Source: CAILQE01 sp036745415 (GTDB taxonomy: Bacteria > Patescibacteriota > Saccharimonadia > Saccharimonadales > UBA4665). From it: a DNA stretch of 64,000 nt. A model generated the notes under the pieces. That model did no database searches, had not been told where the DNA came from, and saw nothing but the letters and a program-made list of their open reading frames with translations. Below are positions 24,200 through 33,245 of the stretch, one piece after another; position 1 is the stretch's first letter; each line of letters begins with the position of its first letter. The DNA lies in the NCBI GenBank assembly GCA_036745415.1, contig DAIOGF010000002.1, positions 146,017-210,016 on the forward strand. Reading direction: 5' to 3'. The position numbers were made by a program, and so were the translations under genes.

Positions 24200-24847
24200 T
24201 TAGAATATGAAGTTTCTAGTTTCTTCTCTTAATAAATCATTAGAGTAGATATGTTCACTGAGTAGTGCGTTAACTTCTTTTTCCAAGTCCTTTAGATTAG
24301 TCTTCTCTTCTTTATTGAAATCTTGCAGTACAAAATCTGCAGTATCCATCTGTTCTGGTTTCTTTGGTCCTATTCCTATTCGGATTCGACCGTAGTTTTC
24401 AGTTCCTAGATGCTTAGTTACAGATTTAACTCCGTTATGGCCTGCACTGCTACCACCATTTCTGATTCGAATTTGGCCAAAATTTATGTCTAATTCATCG
24501 TGAAGCACTACAATATTAGATTCAGGAATTTTATAGAAATTTTTAACGTTAGCTACTGCTTCACCGCTGTTATTCATAAGTGTAGTCGGTTTTATTATTA
24601 TAATTCGTTTATCTCCTAAATTGCCTGTGCTGATGTGCGCTTTAAAATCTGGCTTATTAATCCATTTAGACATCTCATCGAATGTATCTACAAAGAAATC
24701 TGCACATAAAAATCCAATATTATGTCTGTTGTTTGTATATTCGTCACCCACATTTCCAAGACCAACTATTAGAATAGTCTTATTAATGCCCATAGAGTCT
24801 ATTTTGTAGTTATTAACAATTGGTGCGCGTCTTTGAAATAGTGCCAT
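24200..24847 (-). CDS. pth: Peptidyl-tRNA hydrolase
   Basis: Releases tRNA from drop-off peptidyl-tRNA. Family motifs: ILIVGLGNVGDEYTNNRHNI, with the catalytic His in NRHNIGF; KPTTLMNNSGEAV; VLHDELDINFGQIRIR; and GGSSAGHNGVKSV. The ATG at 24847 gives 215 residues with an 18-residue N-terminal extension; ATG 24793 (starting MGINKTILIVGLGN) matches the family start better. A GATACT box 7 nt before 24847 would favour the longer form as a leaderless mRNA. Lies 39 nt downstream of der. Confidence 0.95.
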   Translation of the reverse strand: MALFQRRAPIVNNYKIDSMGINKTILIVGLGNVGDEYTNNRHNIGFLCADFFVDTFDEMSKWINKPDFKAHISTGNLGDKRIIIIKPTTLMNNSGEAVANVKNFYKIPESNIVVLHDELDINFGQIRIRNGGSSAGHNGVKSVTKHLGTENYGRIRIGIGPKKPEQMDTADFVLQDFNKEEKTNLKDLEKEVNALLSEHIYSNDLLREETRNFIF

Positions 24848-24886
24848 TTTATAAAGTATCTAGTAACCTGTTGTAGCTAGTCAAGT

Positions 24887-26254
24887 TTATCGAGGGGCTT
24901 TGGTTGGAGAATTGCCGTGTTTGTGGGCAATATGTTTTTCAATAAACCATAATTGTACAGGAGTTCCATTGAAGCCATATTCTTCTCTTAGGCCTCTTTC
25001 TAGGTACCTTCTGTAGCTCCAGTGAAGGAACTTGGTGTTTGATCCAAATATCTTGAAAGCTGGAATAGGGTTATCTGTTTCTTGTGTAATGTAATTTAGT
25101 TTAGGAGATCTGTTTTTAAGACCTGCTGGAGGATGTTTGAAAGTAGCTTTTTCAAGGTATTTGTTAAGTTCTCTTGTTGGAATTCGCTTCTTTCTTTCTT
25201 CCATAATTTCAGTAACAATTTCGAAAATCTTAGTTACGTTTTGTCCTGTAACTGATGAAGTGAAAATTAATGGAGCCCAAGGTACGAATTCAAAATTATA
25301 GGCGATTCGCTTAGCGAGAGTGTCTCTAAGGTATGGGTCTTTGTCTTCAGCGCTATCCCATTTAGAAACAACTAGAACTAGCCCCTTACCAGCTTCTTTA
25401 ATTAATCCGGCAAGTTTCTGATCTAGCTGAACATTAAGTTCGTTTACATCCATAAGAAGTAGACACACATCAGCCTGTTCGATAGCACTTAGAGAACGAA
25501 TAACACTAAAGTGTTCTATTCCCTTTTCAACTTTACCCGCTCTTCTAATTCCAGCGGTGTCCATAATCTCAACATCTTGCTTCTGATATTTAATATATGT
25601 TCTGTTGATGTCTCTAGTGGTCCCTGCTCTATCTGATACAATAGCCTGTTGTTTCTTAGCTAGAGTGTTAAATAGGTAGGATTTACCAACATTTGGTCTA
25701 CCAATTAAAGCGATTTTAATAGTGTTAGGATCGAATTCTTTGTATTCAATTTTAGGAATAACATTAGATAATTTTTGAAGTAGTTCTTCGATTCCTTTGT
25801 TTTGTTTTACTGAAGTATAGATAAAATCTTTAATTCCGAATTTAGTATGATGGTCAGCTTGAGAGACGTTTTTAACCTGATCTACTTTGTTTATAACTAG
25901 AAACACTGGCTTTTTGCTCTTTAAGGCTAAATTAGCAAGTTTTCTATCTTCATCGTTAACAGGAACATTAGCTTCAACCATTAACCAGATTACGTCTGCA
26001 CTTTCCGTTGCCTGATAAATTTGTTCCTGAATGGTAAACTCGAAGTCGTCTTCTGGGTTCTTGACTCCGGCAGTATCCACCAACCAAAATTCTTGGTCAT
26101 TAAATCTTGCCTTTGCCATTAAAGAATCTCTTGTAGTACCCGCTTCTCTGGCTACAATAGCTTCTCTTCTTGAGAGGATAGCATTAAATAGAGAAGATTT
26201 ACCTACATTGGCTCTTCCTACTATAGCTACTATTGGAGTTCTGTTTTTAGACAT
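24887..26254 (-). CDS. der: Ribosome assembly GTPase Der (EngA)
   Basis: Double-GTPase required for 50S maturation. The first G domain has GRANVGKSSLF, DTAGVKN and NKVD. The second has GRPNVGKSYLF (Tyr in place of the usual Ser after GKS), DTAGIRR and SKWD. The C-terminal KH-like domain follows (RELNKYLEKATFKHPP). 455 residues, complete. Upstream TAAAAT ends 9 nt before the ATG, with no Shine-Dalgarno. The pseudouridine synthase gene lies 35 nt upstream in the same direction. Confidence 0.96.
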   Translation of the reverse strand: MSKNRTPIVAIVGRANVGKSSLFNAILSRREAIVAREAGTTRDSLMAKARFNDQEFWLVDTAGVKNPEDDFEFTIQEQIYQATESADVIWLMVEANVPVNDEDRKLANLALKSKKPVFLVINKVDQVKNVSQADHHTKFGIKDFIYTSVKQNKGIEELLQKLSNVIPKIEYKEFDPNTIKIALIGRPNVGKSYLFNTLAKKQQAIVSDRAGTTRDINRTYIKYQKQDVEIMDTAGIRRAGKVEKGIEHFSVIRSLSAIEQADVCLLLMDVNELNVQLDQKLAGLIKEAGKGLVLVVSKWDSAEDKDPYLRDTLAKRIAYNFEFVPWAPLIFTSSVTGQNVTKIFEIVTEIMEERKKRIPTRELNKYLEKATFKHPPAGLKNRSPKLNYITQETDNPIPAFKIFGSNTKFLHWSYRRYLERGLREEYGFNGTPVQLWFIEKHIAHKHGNSPTKAPR

Positions 26255-26289
26255 ATTAGATATATTTTAACATAAAAATTATGTTTTCG

Positions 26290-26955
26290 CTAGTCTTCTA
26301 ACTCCTTATATTCACCTTCTTTTAGGTCTCCCAGTATGTAGTCTCCAAATACTGTTCTATGGAGATCAACTACTTCATAGCCTAGCGCCTTGAAAGTCCT
26401 GCGTATCTGTCTATTTCTACCTTCGCTCATTTGTACTTCAAAATGTTTAGGATCTTGAAGTTTGGTAAGTCTTAGTCTGGATGGGCCATCACTCAAAGCT
26501 ACACCATAATCTGAGATCATTTGCTGATGAAGAGGCTCTAAATCTTTGTCTAATTCGATATTATAGATCTTCATCTTTTTAAAAGATGGATGAGTTAATT
26601 TGTATGATAAATCCCCATCGTTGGTTAGCAGTAATAGCCCACTAGAATCTTTATCTAGTCTGCCTACTGGTTTTAGGTCAGAATATTTTTTATCGATAAT
26701 ATCGTAAATAGTTTTATCTATTCCTTGAGCTTTCTTGCTTACAACATAACCTCTTGGTTTATTAAATAGTATTGTAGTGAAGCTTGCGGGTAGAGATTGC
26801 AATTCGCCGTTTAGTTTAATTTGATCTGTTTCTTCAACTTGTTGACCTAATTGAGCAGTTTTTCCATTAACGGTAATTTTACCGTTTTGTATTAGGCTAT
26901 CTACGCTTCTTCTACTTAATCCGCTTGAAAGCGCTAAGTACTTATTTATTCTCAT
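26290..26955 (-). CDS. RsuA/RluB-family rRNA pseudouridine synthase
   Basis: 221 residues. N-terminal S4 RNA-binding domain (MRINKYLALSSGLSRRSVDS) and catalytic domain with the active-site Asp in PVGRLDKDSSGLLLLTNDGD. The late EGRNRQIRRTFKALGYEV is typical of the RsuA/RluB/E/F group. Which rRNA uridine is modified (RluB 2605 or RsuA 516) cannot be read from sequence alone. Starts 1 nt after the stop of the repeat-tailed response regulator, so it is in the kinase-regulator operon. Confidence 0.92.
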   Translation of the reverse strand: MRINKYLALSSGLSRRSVDSLIQNGKITVNGKTAQLGQQVEETDQIKLNGELQSLPASFTTILFNKPRGYVVSKKAQGIDKTIYDIIDKKYSDLKPVGRLDKDSSGLLLLTNDGDLSYKLTHPSFKKMKIYNIELDKDLEPLHQQMISDYGVALSDGPSRLRLTKLQDPKHFEVQMSEGRNRQIRRTFKALGYEVVDLHRTVFGDYILGDLKEGEYKELED

Positions 26956-26956
26956 A

Positions 26957-27961
26957 TTATTGCAATGGAGGTGTGTTTGGTGGGTTTACTGGTGGCTGCG
27001 GAGGATTTGTTTGTTCGCTTGTATCTGGCATAACTGGAGGTGTAATTGGTTCCGTTGTTGAACTAACGGGCATCTCAGGACTTGGCATGGTTGGCTCGCT
27101 CATACTTGGAGCTGGCATAGCAGGTTCCATTGTAGGTTGAACCTCTGGAGTAGAAGACATTGTTGGTTCTGGCATAGTACTTGTAGGCATTTCAACAGAC
27201 GTAGTTTCACTAACTGGACTAAGGGGCATCTCAGGACTTGGCATGGTTGGCTCGCTCATACTTGGAGCTGGCATTTCAGGTGCTGGTGCTGGCATAGCAG
27301 GTTCAATTGTAGGTTGAACCTCTGGAGTAGAAGACATTGTTGGTTCTGGCATTACGTTTGCATTCATGTCTAATGATGCTGAATTTGAATCATCGTGATT
27401 AATTCTTCCGCCTAAATCAGTAGGAGCGTCAGTTGCAACTTCAGGAGCCGATGCCGGCATGGTTGGCTCGCTCATACTTGGAGCTGGCATAGCAGGTTCC
27501 ATTGTAGGTTGAACCTCTGGAGCTGCCGCTGGCATTTCAGGTGCTGGACTTGTAGCTGGTGCAGCAGTAGTTTCTACTGCGGCAGATGTTCCCTTGTCTC
27601 CAAGAAGATCATGTACTGATTGAACTATATCTTCTAGAGTTACTTGGGATTTAACAAGATACTTATCCGCTCCTAGGCCTTTAGCTCTTTCTTCGTCTGT
27701 ATCTTGGTTTAGTGCAGTCAACATGATAACCTTCATGTTTTTTAGGTAATTGGATGACTTAATTATTTCCAACATTTCCATGCCGCTAACTCGTGGCATC
27801 ATAACGTCAGATATTAATAGGTCTGGTTGATTAGCTTTAGCAACCAATAGACCTTCTTCCCCATCTTTTGCAACTAGCACTTGAAAGCCTTCTGCTTCAA
27901 GTCGTGCCTTATATATTTCTGATAAATTTGTGTCATCTTCGACTAGTAGTACTTTGATCAT
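26957..27961 (-). CDS. Response regulator with long Pro/Met/Ala/Glu repeat tail
   Basis: 334 residues. The first 125 are an intact receiver: acidic pair in VLLVEDDTNLS, phospho-acceptor Asp in DLLISDVMMPRVSGMEML, conserved Lys in DKYLVKSQ. The remaining 210 residues are low complexity, built on units such as PEVQPTMEPAMPAPSMSEPTM with Pro, Met, Ala, Glu, Ser and Thr, with no DNA-binding domain. The tail is probably disordered and may mediate protein contacts. AAAGAGAAA upstream may be the ribosome binding site. It lies 59 nt downstream of a PAS histidine kinase, its likely cognate. Confidence 0.85.
   Translation of the reverse strand: MIKVLLVEDDTNLSEIYKARLEAEGFQVLVAKDGEEGLLVAKANQPDLLISDVMMPRVSGMEMLEIIKSSNYLKNMKVIMLTALNQDTDEERAKGLGADKYLVKSQVTLEDIVQSVHDLLGDKGTSAAVETTAAPATSPAPEMPAAAPEVQPTMEPAMPAPSMSEPTMPASAPEVATDAPTDLGGRINHDDSNSASLDMNANVMPEPTMSSTPEVQPTIEPAMPAPAPEMPAPSMSEPTMPSPEMPLSPVSETTSVEMPTSTMPEPTMSSTPEVQPTMEPAMPAPSMSEPTMPSPEMPVSSTTEPITPPVMPDTSEQTNPPQPPVNPPNTPPLQ
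27083..27530 (-). repeat. Long near-identical direct repeats within the regulator gene
   Basis: A unit of about 90 bp recurs from about 27083, 27240 and 27459, with nearly identical nucleotides and small insertions between copies. Nucleotide identity beyond amino-acid identity suggests recent duplication and possible length variation. Confidence 0.8.
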
Positions 27962-28020
27962 ATTTTTTTCTCTTTAAATTAATAATGCTTATCTTAATAT
28001 TAACATATTATGCAAAGTTA

Positions 28021-29238
28021 CTATTTAGCTACTTGAGCATTGGCGAATTGCTTGGCTTGCTCATCTGTTAATTTAGGTATAGTGAAGTAGAATGTACTTC
28101 CCTGTCCTAAGACACTCTCTGCCCAAATCTTGCCCTTGTAGAATTCAATAACTTTTTTGCAGGTATAGAGTCCTAATCCACTACCACCTATAGTCCGAGT
28201 TGGTGAATTGTCTACTCGATAGAACTTCTGGAAGATGTGTGGAAGATTTTCTGCAGATATACCAATACCTGAATCTTTTATGTAAACCTGAACGAAATTA
28301 TCGTCACTGCTTATCCCTACCAATATTTTTCCGCTTTTAGAAAACTTCATAGCATTATCAAAAAGTTTGCCCAATACGTCACTCAATTTATTCGGATCTA
28401 CAAATGTGTAGTAATTAGGAATAAGTTGTTTTGCCGCACCGCCAACTGGAACAATATCTCCGGGATTTTTAGAACCTATATGATATTCGACTGTCATACC
28501 TTTCTTACCGGCTATAGGAATAAGTGCGTCCGTATAAGCTTTAAGTGCTTTTCCTAATTCAATAACTTTTGGAGCTGAAGTTATTACTCCATCATCGGCA
28601 CTTGTTGCAGTTAATAGCTCATCAAACAACACCCCAAGCCTTTTTAGGGCCTCTTTAGACTTTAATAAGTAGTCTTTTGCTCTATTATCTATTGTGGCGG
28701 TTTTAGGGTTAAGAGCAAGCTCTAGGAACCCATCGGTAGATGCAATTGGTGTTCTCATTTCATGAGACGCTGTTGATATAAAGTCTTTTAGTCTATTTTC
28801 CTCATTTTGCATGGTAGTGACATCTTTAATTACTGCTACTGCATCAACGGCATAACCATTTACTAATATTGGGGTGATACTTAAATCCACTGGGATGCCC
28901 TGATTATTTTTATTTAAAATAGACAAACTATTTATTTTAAATTCTTTTCGTTGAAGAATTACATTTCTAAAGGGATTGCTCTCAGCTGGTATTTCAATCA
29001 TTTTAGGATCCACCAACTTAAATACGTACCCAACGTCAATACCCATGGCATCTTGGGCAGTCCATCCTGCAAGTCTTGCAGCAGATTCATTTATTAGTTT
29101 AATAACGCCTTTTTGGTCGAAATAAATTAAACCTTCACCAATAGCATTGAAAACACCCTGCAGAGTTTGCATCTCAGTATTATTGGAAACTGGACTCACT
29201 ACTTTTGTTGCCGTAGTTTTTTTATTTAGCGAAAACAA
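28021..29238 (-). CDS. PAS-domain histidine kinase
   Basis: 405 residues, no membrane segment. A PAS domain (about residues 25-140: VFNAIGEGLIYFDQKGVIKL) is followed by HisKA with phospho-accepting His in TASHEMRTPIAS, then HATPase_c with N box LGKLFDNAMKFSK, G1 DSGIGIS, F box FQKFYRVD and G2 GGSGLGLYTCKKV. All catalytic residues are present, so this is an active cytosolic sensor. Starts at TTG 29238 with GGGG about 6 nt upstream. First gene of an operon with the repeat-tailed regulator and the pseudouridine synthase. Confidence 0.92.
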   Translation of the reverse strand: MFSLNKKTTATKVVSPVSNNTEMQTLQGVFNAIGEGLIYFDQKGVIKLINESAARLAGWTAQDAMGIDVGYVFKLVDPKMIEIPAESNPFRNVILQRKEFKINSLSILNKNNQGIPVDLSITPILVNGYAVDAVAVIKDVTTMQNEENRLKDFISTASHEMRTPIASTDGFLELALNPKTATIDNRAKDYLLKSKEALKRLGVLFDELLTATSADDGVITSAPKVIELGKALKAYTDALIPIAGKKGMTVEYHIGSKNPGDIVPVGGAAKQLIPNYYTFVDPNKLSDVLGKLFDNAMKFSKSGKILVGISSDDNFVQVYIKDSGIGISAENLPHIFQKFYRVDNSPTRTIGGSGLGLYTCKKVIEFYKGKIWAESVLGQGSTFYFTIPKLTDEQAKQFANAQVAK

Positions 29239-29344
29239 GATTTCCCCACTCTTTTAATGTTTATGTTTATATTATGATGTTATTTTTGGTTTATTTCAAC
29301 AACATTTTAGATAATCTGTTATAATCTGTATCTGTAAATAGTTT

Positions 29345-29421
29345 GGCCCCTTCGTCTAGCGGTTCAGGATATCTGGTTCTCATCCAGAAGATCGCGGGTT
29401 CGAATCCCGCAGGGGTCACCA
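29345..29421 (+). tRNA. tRNA-Glu (CTC)
   Basis: Cloverleaf with 7-bp acceptor stem (GGCCCCT/AGGGGTC), anticodon arm TCTGG-TTCTCAT-CCAGA giving anticodon CTC, T arm GCGGGTTCGAATCCCGC, discriminator A and encoded CCA. Followed by CTTTTTG. It is on the plus strand among minus-strand genes. Confidence 0.95.
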
Positions 29422-29428
29422 CTTTTTG

Positions 29429-29752
29429 TTAATTATCGTTATTGTTACTATTATTTTCTGTTTCCACTTGGCGACTAGTTGATGTGGTTGTTCTTGTCGG
29501 GGTTGTAGAACTCCTTGTAGTTGTATTTTGAGTGGTGTTATTAACTGGTGTCTTGGTATCTACTTTTGGTGGAATTACTACATTTGAATTAGACGTGTTG
29601 GCGCTAGAATTTGAAGTTGTAGCCTGAGAATTAAGCCCGGATTTATTAATTATTAGAAGATAAGCTAATAAGGATCCTAGAAGCACCACTAGTGTCACTA
29701 GAAAAAGTATTAAACCTAGCGGGAATTTACTTTCTATTCTTCTGTGTAACAT
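29429..29752 (-). CDS. Small membrane-anchored Ser/Thr/Asn-rich protein
   Basis: 107 residues: short basic N-terminus (LHRRIESKFPLG), one membrane helix (LILFLVTLVVLLGSLLAYLLI) and an extracytoplasmic tail of low complexity, rich in Thr, Asn and Ser (TTQNTTTRSSTTPTRTTT), ending ENNSNNNDN. No sorting motif. Unknown function. It lies 22 nt downstream of a sortase and may belong to the same surface operon. Confidence 0.65.
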   Translation of the reverse strand: MLHRRIESKFPLGLILFLVTLVVLLGSLLAYLLIINKSGLNSQATTSNSSANTSNSNVVIPPKVDTKTPVNNTTQNTTTRSSTTPTRTTTSTSRQVETENNSNNNDN

Positions 29753-29774
29753 ATAAATATATTCTACTAAAAAA

Positions 29775-30425
29775 CTAACTATTTATTAATGAGGTAAAAA
29801 TAACTAATCTTTGATCGAATTCACTTGTATTGGGCATTACATTTCCGGTGCATGTCATTAAATTGAGTCCGGAGGCAACTTTATTGATCGGGCTTAGGAC
29901 CTTATTCATGTCTACTTTGTTATATGGATATTTCATAGTTGCTATAACCTGGTAGGTTAAAACGCTATTGTCCCCTTTTGTTACGTAAATTAGATCACCT
30001 GGTTTTAAGTATTTTAGGCCGTAGAAAAGACCTTTGGCTGTCCAACTCGATACGTGGGCATATATGAAAGTCGCTCCGCTTTGACCGGGCTTAGCGCTTC
30101 CTGTATACCAACCAGCTTCGTAAATATTATTAGGAGTTGCTATTTCATTGCTTGGTAATAACCCAAGAGGTAGCACAATAGATTTATCTAGTTTAATGTC
30201 CGGAGCTTCAATATATTTCGGATTGTCTGCAGGAACTTTGTATTCTGCAACGGCTTTGGTTGAAGGTTTATCTTCACTAATTTTAACTGGAGAATTTTGA
30301 ATTAATTTCTTAATTGTGATGTCTCTATTGTTGTTAAAGATTAAGAAAATACCTAGAATTAATCCGGTAACTCCAAGATTAATAATTAGATTTAATACAA
30401 GACTTCTTTTTCTGTAAGTACTCAC
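29775..30425 (-). CDS. Sortase family transpeptidase
   Basis: 216 residues. N-terminal membrane anchor (LVLNLIINLGVTGLILGIFL), then a sortase beta-barrel. Catalytic His in FIYAHVSSW, Cys in LMTCTGNVMP, Arg in FDQRLVIF. Attaches proteins with a C-terminal sorting signal to the envelope. Starts at GTG 30425, with TATAAT ending 9 nt upstream and no Shine-Dalgarno. The kelch-like protein at 55696 is a likely substrate. Sits between the DUF3048 gene and the Ser/Thr-rich membrane protein. Confidence 0.88.
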   Translation of the reverse strand: MSTYRKRSLVLNLIINLGVTGLILGIFLIFNNNRDITIKKLIQNSPVKISEDKPSTKAVAEYKVPADNPKYIEAPDIKLDKSIVLPLGLLPSNEIATPNNIYEAGWYTGSAKPGQSGATFIYAHVSSWTAKGLFYGLKYLKPGDLIYVTKGDNSVLTYQVIATMKYPYNKVDMNKVLSPINKVASGLNLMTCTGNVMPNTSEFDQRLVIFTSLINS

Positions 30426-30453
30426 TATTCTTTTATTATATTTTAACTAGAGA

Positions 30454-31770
30454 TTAACTGCTAGTTACATCCGAATCATTTGCTATTGCGGTAATCCAGA
30501 CTTGTCCGGCGTTTAAGTTTAGTTGCTTACCATTACTGTCAGTGAATAAGATCTGATCTGAGTTGTTATTTTTTGTCCAAGTTCCTTTAGTCATTACTCC
30601 ATCTTGAAACACATATGCATTTCCTGTGCCAAGATATTGATAGTCTGAATAATATGCACCTGAAGCATCCAAAGCCCCCTGGCCTAGTGGTAATACTATG
30701 CCAATAACAACTTTAGGACTGAGTTGTACTTTGGTATTTGCATCTATCTGTGGTGCGCTATCTTCACTTCTCAAATAAGAGTTTGACTTAGCATCATAGG
30801 TATAAATTGGGTCATATGTAGGGCCAGATAATGAGAAGCTAATTTTAGTTGCAGAAGCTTTTGCTGGTGGAGAATCGCTTTTTCTGGACCAAGAAGTAAA
30901 GCTTGAGCTTGTGTATCCTTTAGAATTCTCTAAGCTGTTCATCTCAGCTAGGGTTGTGTATACGTTATGAGGGGCATCCCTGAAGCTTACCCTTTGGAAA
31001 TAGTTGCCGTTATAGAATTGATTCATATCTTTAACATTCCAGTTATTAATGTCATCTAGCGCATCTGGACTTCCTCCAACGTGTGCATAGGCAGCGTCAA
31101 ATCCCATCGCCCATGATACGTAATATGGTCTAGCGCTTCTAATTGGACCTAGTGATGTTGCGTCATTACTCTGGAATAGAGCCATAAATCTAGTTACTCC
31201 ACCTTCTGCAATTGCTTCAAATACTACTCCTGCACTGCTCAGTCCAGATTGTGGTCTGGCATCAATAGAGTTTTCTATCATAACTCCAGTGATTGGGAGT
31301 TTATTAATAGCGGGTTTAACTTGAAGTCCAGTTAATGTTGAGGCTACTGTAGTAGGAGCTTTGGTGGTTGAGCTGCTAACAGATGTAGTGTTGATGCTTT
31401 TTTTATTATTTAAAACTAAATAAGTTCCGCCCCCAGCTAGTATTAAAATAACTAAGATTAATGGTATAAAAACTTTCTTTTCTTTAAGAATGCTTAGATC
31501 GAATTTTTTCTTAGAAATAATTTTAGGATATTCTCTTTTGGTTAAAATTGGATCTGCACTTGGCTTATTGTCTTTAGATGATGTTTCTTCAGGGGTTTTG
31601 AATTTTATATCTTCCAGATTATCTTCATTTTTAAAGAAGTCTTCTTCAGATTTTGTATCTTCTTTTTCTATATCTTCGTGTTTAACTTCTATTTTTTCTT
31701 TATCTAAAATTTCTTTAACTTTAATATGATTTGGTTTTTTTGAATTTTTTCTAACAAATTGATCATCCAT
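30454..31770 (-). CDS. DUF3048 domain membrane-anchored protein
   Basis: 438 residues. A highly charged cytoplasmic N-terminus (about 105 residues, Lys/Glu-rich), one membrane helix (VFIPLILVILILAGGGTYLV), a Ser/Thr linker, then a DUF3048 (YerB-like) domain: GVMIENSIDARPQSGLSSAG, GPIRSARPYYVSWA, YAHVGGSPDAL. Function unknown in the family; members are lipoproteins or membrane proteins of Gram-positive-type envelopes. TAGAAT ends 7 nt before the ATG, suggesting a leaderless transcript that may extend into the sortase gene 28 nt downstream. Confidence 0.82.
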   Translation of the reverse strand: MDDQFVRKNSKKPNHIKVKEILDKEKIEVKHEDIEKEDTKSEEDFFKNEDNLEDIKFKTPEETSSKDNKPSADPILTKREYPKIISKKKFDLSILKEKKVFIPLILVILILAGGGTYLVLNNKKSINTTSVSSSTTKAPTTVASTLTGLQVKPAINKLPITGVMIENSIDARPQSGLSSAGVVFEAIAEGGVTRFMALFQSNDATSLGPIRSARPYYVSWAMGFDAAYAHVGGSPDALDDINNWNVKDMNQFYNGNYFQRVSFRDAPHNVYTTLAEMNSLENSKGYTSSSFTSWSRKSDSPPAKASATKISFSLSGPTYDPIYTYDAKSNSYLRSEDSAPQIDANTKVQLSPKVVIGIVLPLGQGALDASGAYYSDYQYLGTGNAYVFQDGVMTKGTWTKNNNSDQILFTDSNGKQLNLNAGQVWITAIANDSDVTSS

Positions 31771-31811
31771 AAATATAATTCTAAAGCTTATTGTTTATAT
31801 GACCAAAAAAT

Positions 31812-33236
31812 TTAAAGAGACTGAATAGTTTTCTCTATTCTTGAAAGAGATTTTTCTTTACCTATTAATTCTAGAGTATCGAAGAGTCCTGGGCTTTGCG
31901 GTGAATGAGTTGTAGCTATTCTTATTAAACTAAATAGCACAACTGGCTTAGTATTTGTTTCTTCTAAAAGTTCATTTAATTTATTAGTAATGTCTTCAAC
32001 ATCAAAGGTGCTAGATTCAAGTTTTTTATGAGTAAGTTCTAACCATTTTTTAAGAGTTGAATATTCTTCTTTAGAAAGTTGCTTGTGTTCATTAATTAGT
32101 TCTAAATTAATTTTTGGCTCTTCAAAGAAGAAAGTAGATAATTCACTAACTTCATTCAATGTTTTAAGTCTTTCTTGAAGTAGGCCTACTACTTTCTTGC
32201 TGTAATCTTCGTCAAAGTTTTTAGACTGTTCAGGTAGCTTATATTTAACTAATTCAAAAAGCTCATCTAGGCTTAGATTCCTGATGTGTGCACCATTCAT
32301 CCAGTTGAGCCTTTTTTCATCGAAATTTGCGCCAGATTTTTGAACATGAGATAAATCGAATTTTTCTATTAATTCTTTTACTGAGAATATTTCCTGAGTA
32401 GTGCCATCATTCCATCCTAGGCTGGCCATGAAATTTATTAGGGTTTCTACTAAATAACCATCCTTGATGTAATCTAGGACGTCTTTAGCGCCATCTCTTT
32501 TAGATAATTTCTTTTTGCCGTCTGGGCCAAGCACTGGTGGTACTGTAGCTAGGAGTGGAGGCGTCAATTCCATAGCTTCGTATAGATTTAGGAATCTAGG
32601 AACGGATGCAATAAATTCTTGAGCTCTAATAATATGAGTAACGTTCATTAGCATGTCATCAACTATGTGTGCAAAGTTATATGTTGGATAGCCATCGGCT
32701 TTAATTAAAATAAAGTCATCAACAGCTTCACTTCCAGCACTTAGCTCTCCCATAATCTCATCATGCCATTTATATGGTTTTGGATCAGATTTGAATCTAA
32801 GGGCAGTTTTACCATCCCATTTCGGTGGATTTTCCGGTCGGTAATTTCTAAATAGAAAAGGTTGCTTGTTGGCTTTCGCTTCTTCTCTGAATTCTTCTAC
32901 TTGTTCAGAAGTATAAGGATCGGCGTAAGCTCTGCCCTTTTCGATTAAAACATTTGCCCACTTCAAATAAATATCTAATCTTTCACTTTGAAGATACGGC
33001 GCATTAGGTCCAGGTTTGTTTGGACCTTCATCAAAATTAATATCTAGTGTTTCTAGAGTTTTAATAATATGAGCAATTGAACCTTCGACTTCCCTGTTTT
33101 TATCCGTGTCTTCAATTCTTAAAATAAAGGTTCCATTATTCTTTCTTGCGACTAGCCATGCAAAAAGAGCGGTTCTAAGACCGCCTACATGCATGTATCC
33201 CGTTGGACTAGGAGCAAACCTAGTAACTGTTTTCAT
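31812..33236 (-). CDS. gltX: Glutamyl-tRNA synthetase
   Basis: Class I synthetase, 474 residues. HIGH-like motif in RFAPSPTGYMHVGGLRTALF, KMSKS-like motif KKLSKRDGA, and the Glu-binding LRIEDTDKNREV. The C-terminal anticodon-binding helical domain is present. TAAAAT ends exactly 6 nt before the ATG, so the mRNA is probably leaderless. tRNA-Glu lies about 2.4 kb away. Confidence 0.97.
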   Translation of the reverse strand: MKTVTRFAPSPTGYMHVGGLRTALFAWLVARKNNGTFILRIEDTDKNREVEGSIAHIIKTLETLDINFDEGPNKPGPNAPYLQSERLDIYLKWANVLIEKGRAYADPYTSEQVEEFREEAKANKQPFLFRNYRPENPPKWDGKTALRFKSDPKPYKWHDEIMGELSAGSEAVDDFILIKADGYPTYNFAHIVDDMLMNVTHIIRAQEFIASVPRFLNLYEAMELTPPLLATVPPVLGPDGKKKLSKRDGAKDVLDYIKDGYLVETLINFMASLGWNDGTTQEIFSVKELIEKFDLSHVQKSGANFDEKRLNWMNGAHIRNLSLDELFELVKYKLPEQSKNFDEDYSKKVVGLLQERLKTLNEVSELSTFFFEEPKINLELINEHKQLSKEEYSTLKKWLELTHKKLESSTFDVEDITNKLNELLEETNTKPVVLFSLIRIATTHSPQSPGLFDTLELIGKEKSLSRIEKTIQSL

Positions 33237-33245
33237 GCCTATATT

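Noticed and set aside
26925..27373. Two plus-strand ORFs rich in Gly or Trp
   Set aside because: They are antisense shadows of the proline/methionine-rich repeats of the response regulator.
27083..27530. CRISPR array
   Set aside because: Repeats are long, coding and in frame, with no regular spacers; they encode a protein tail.
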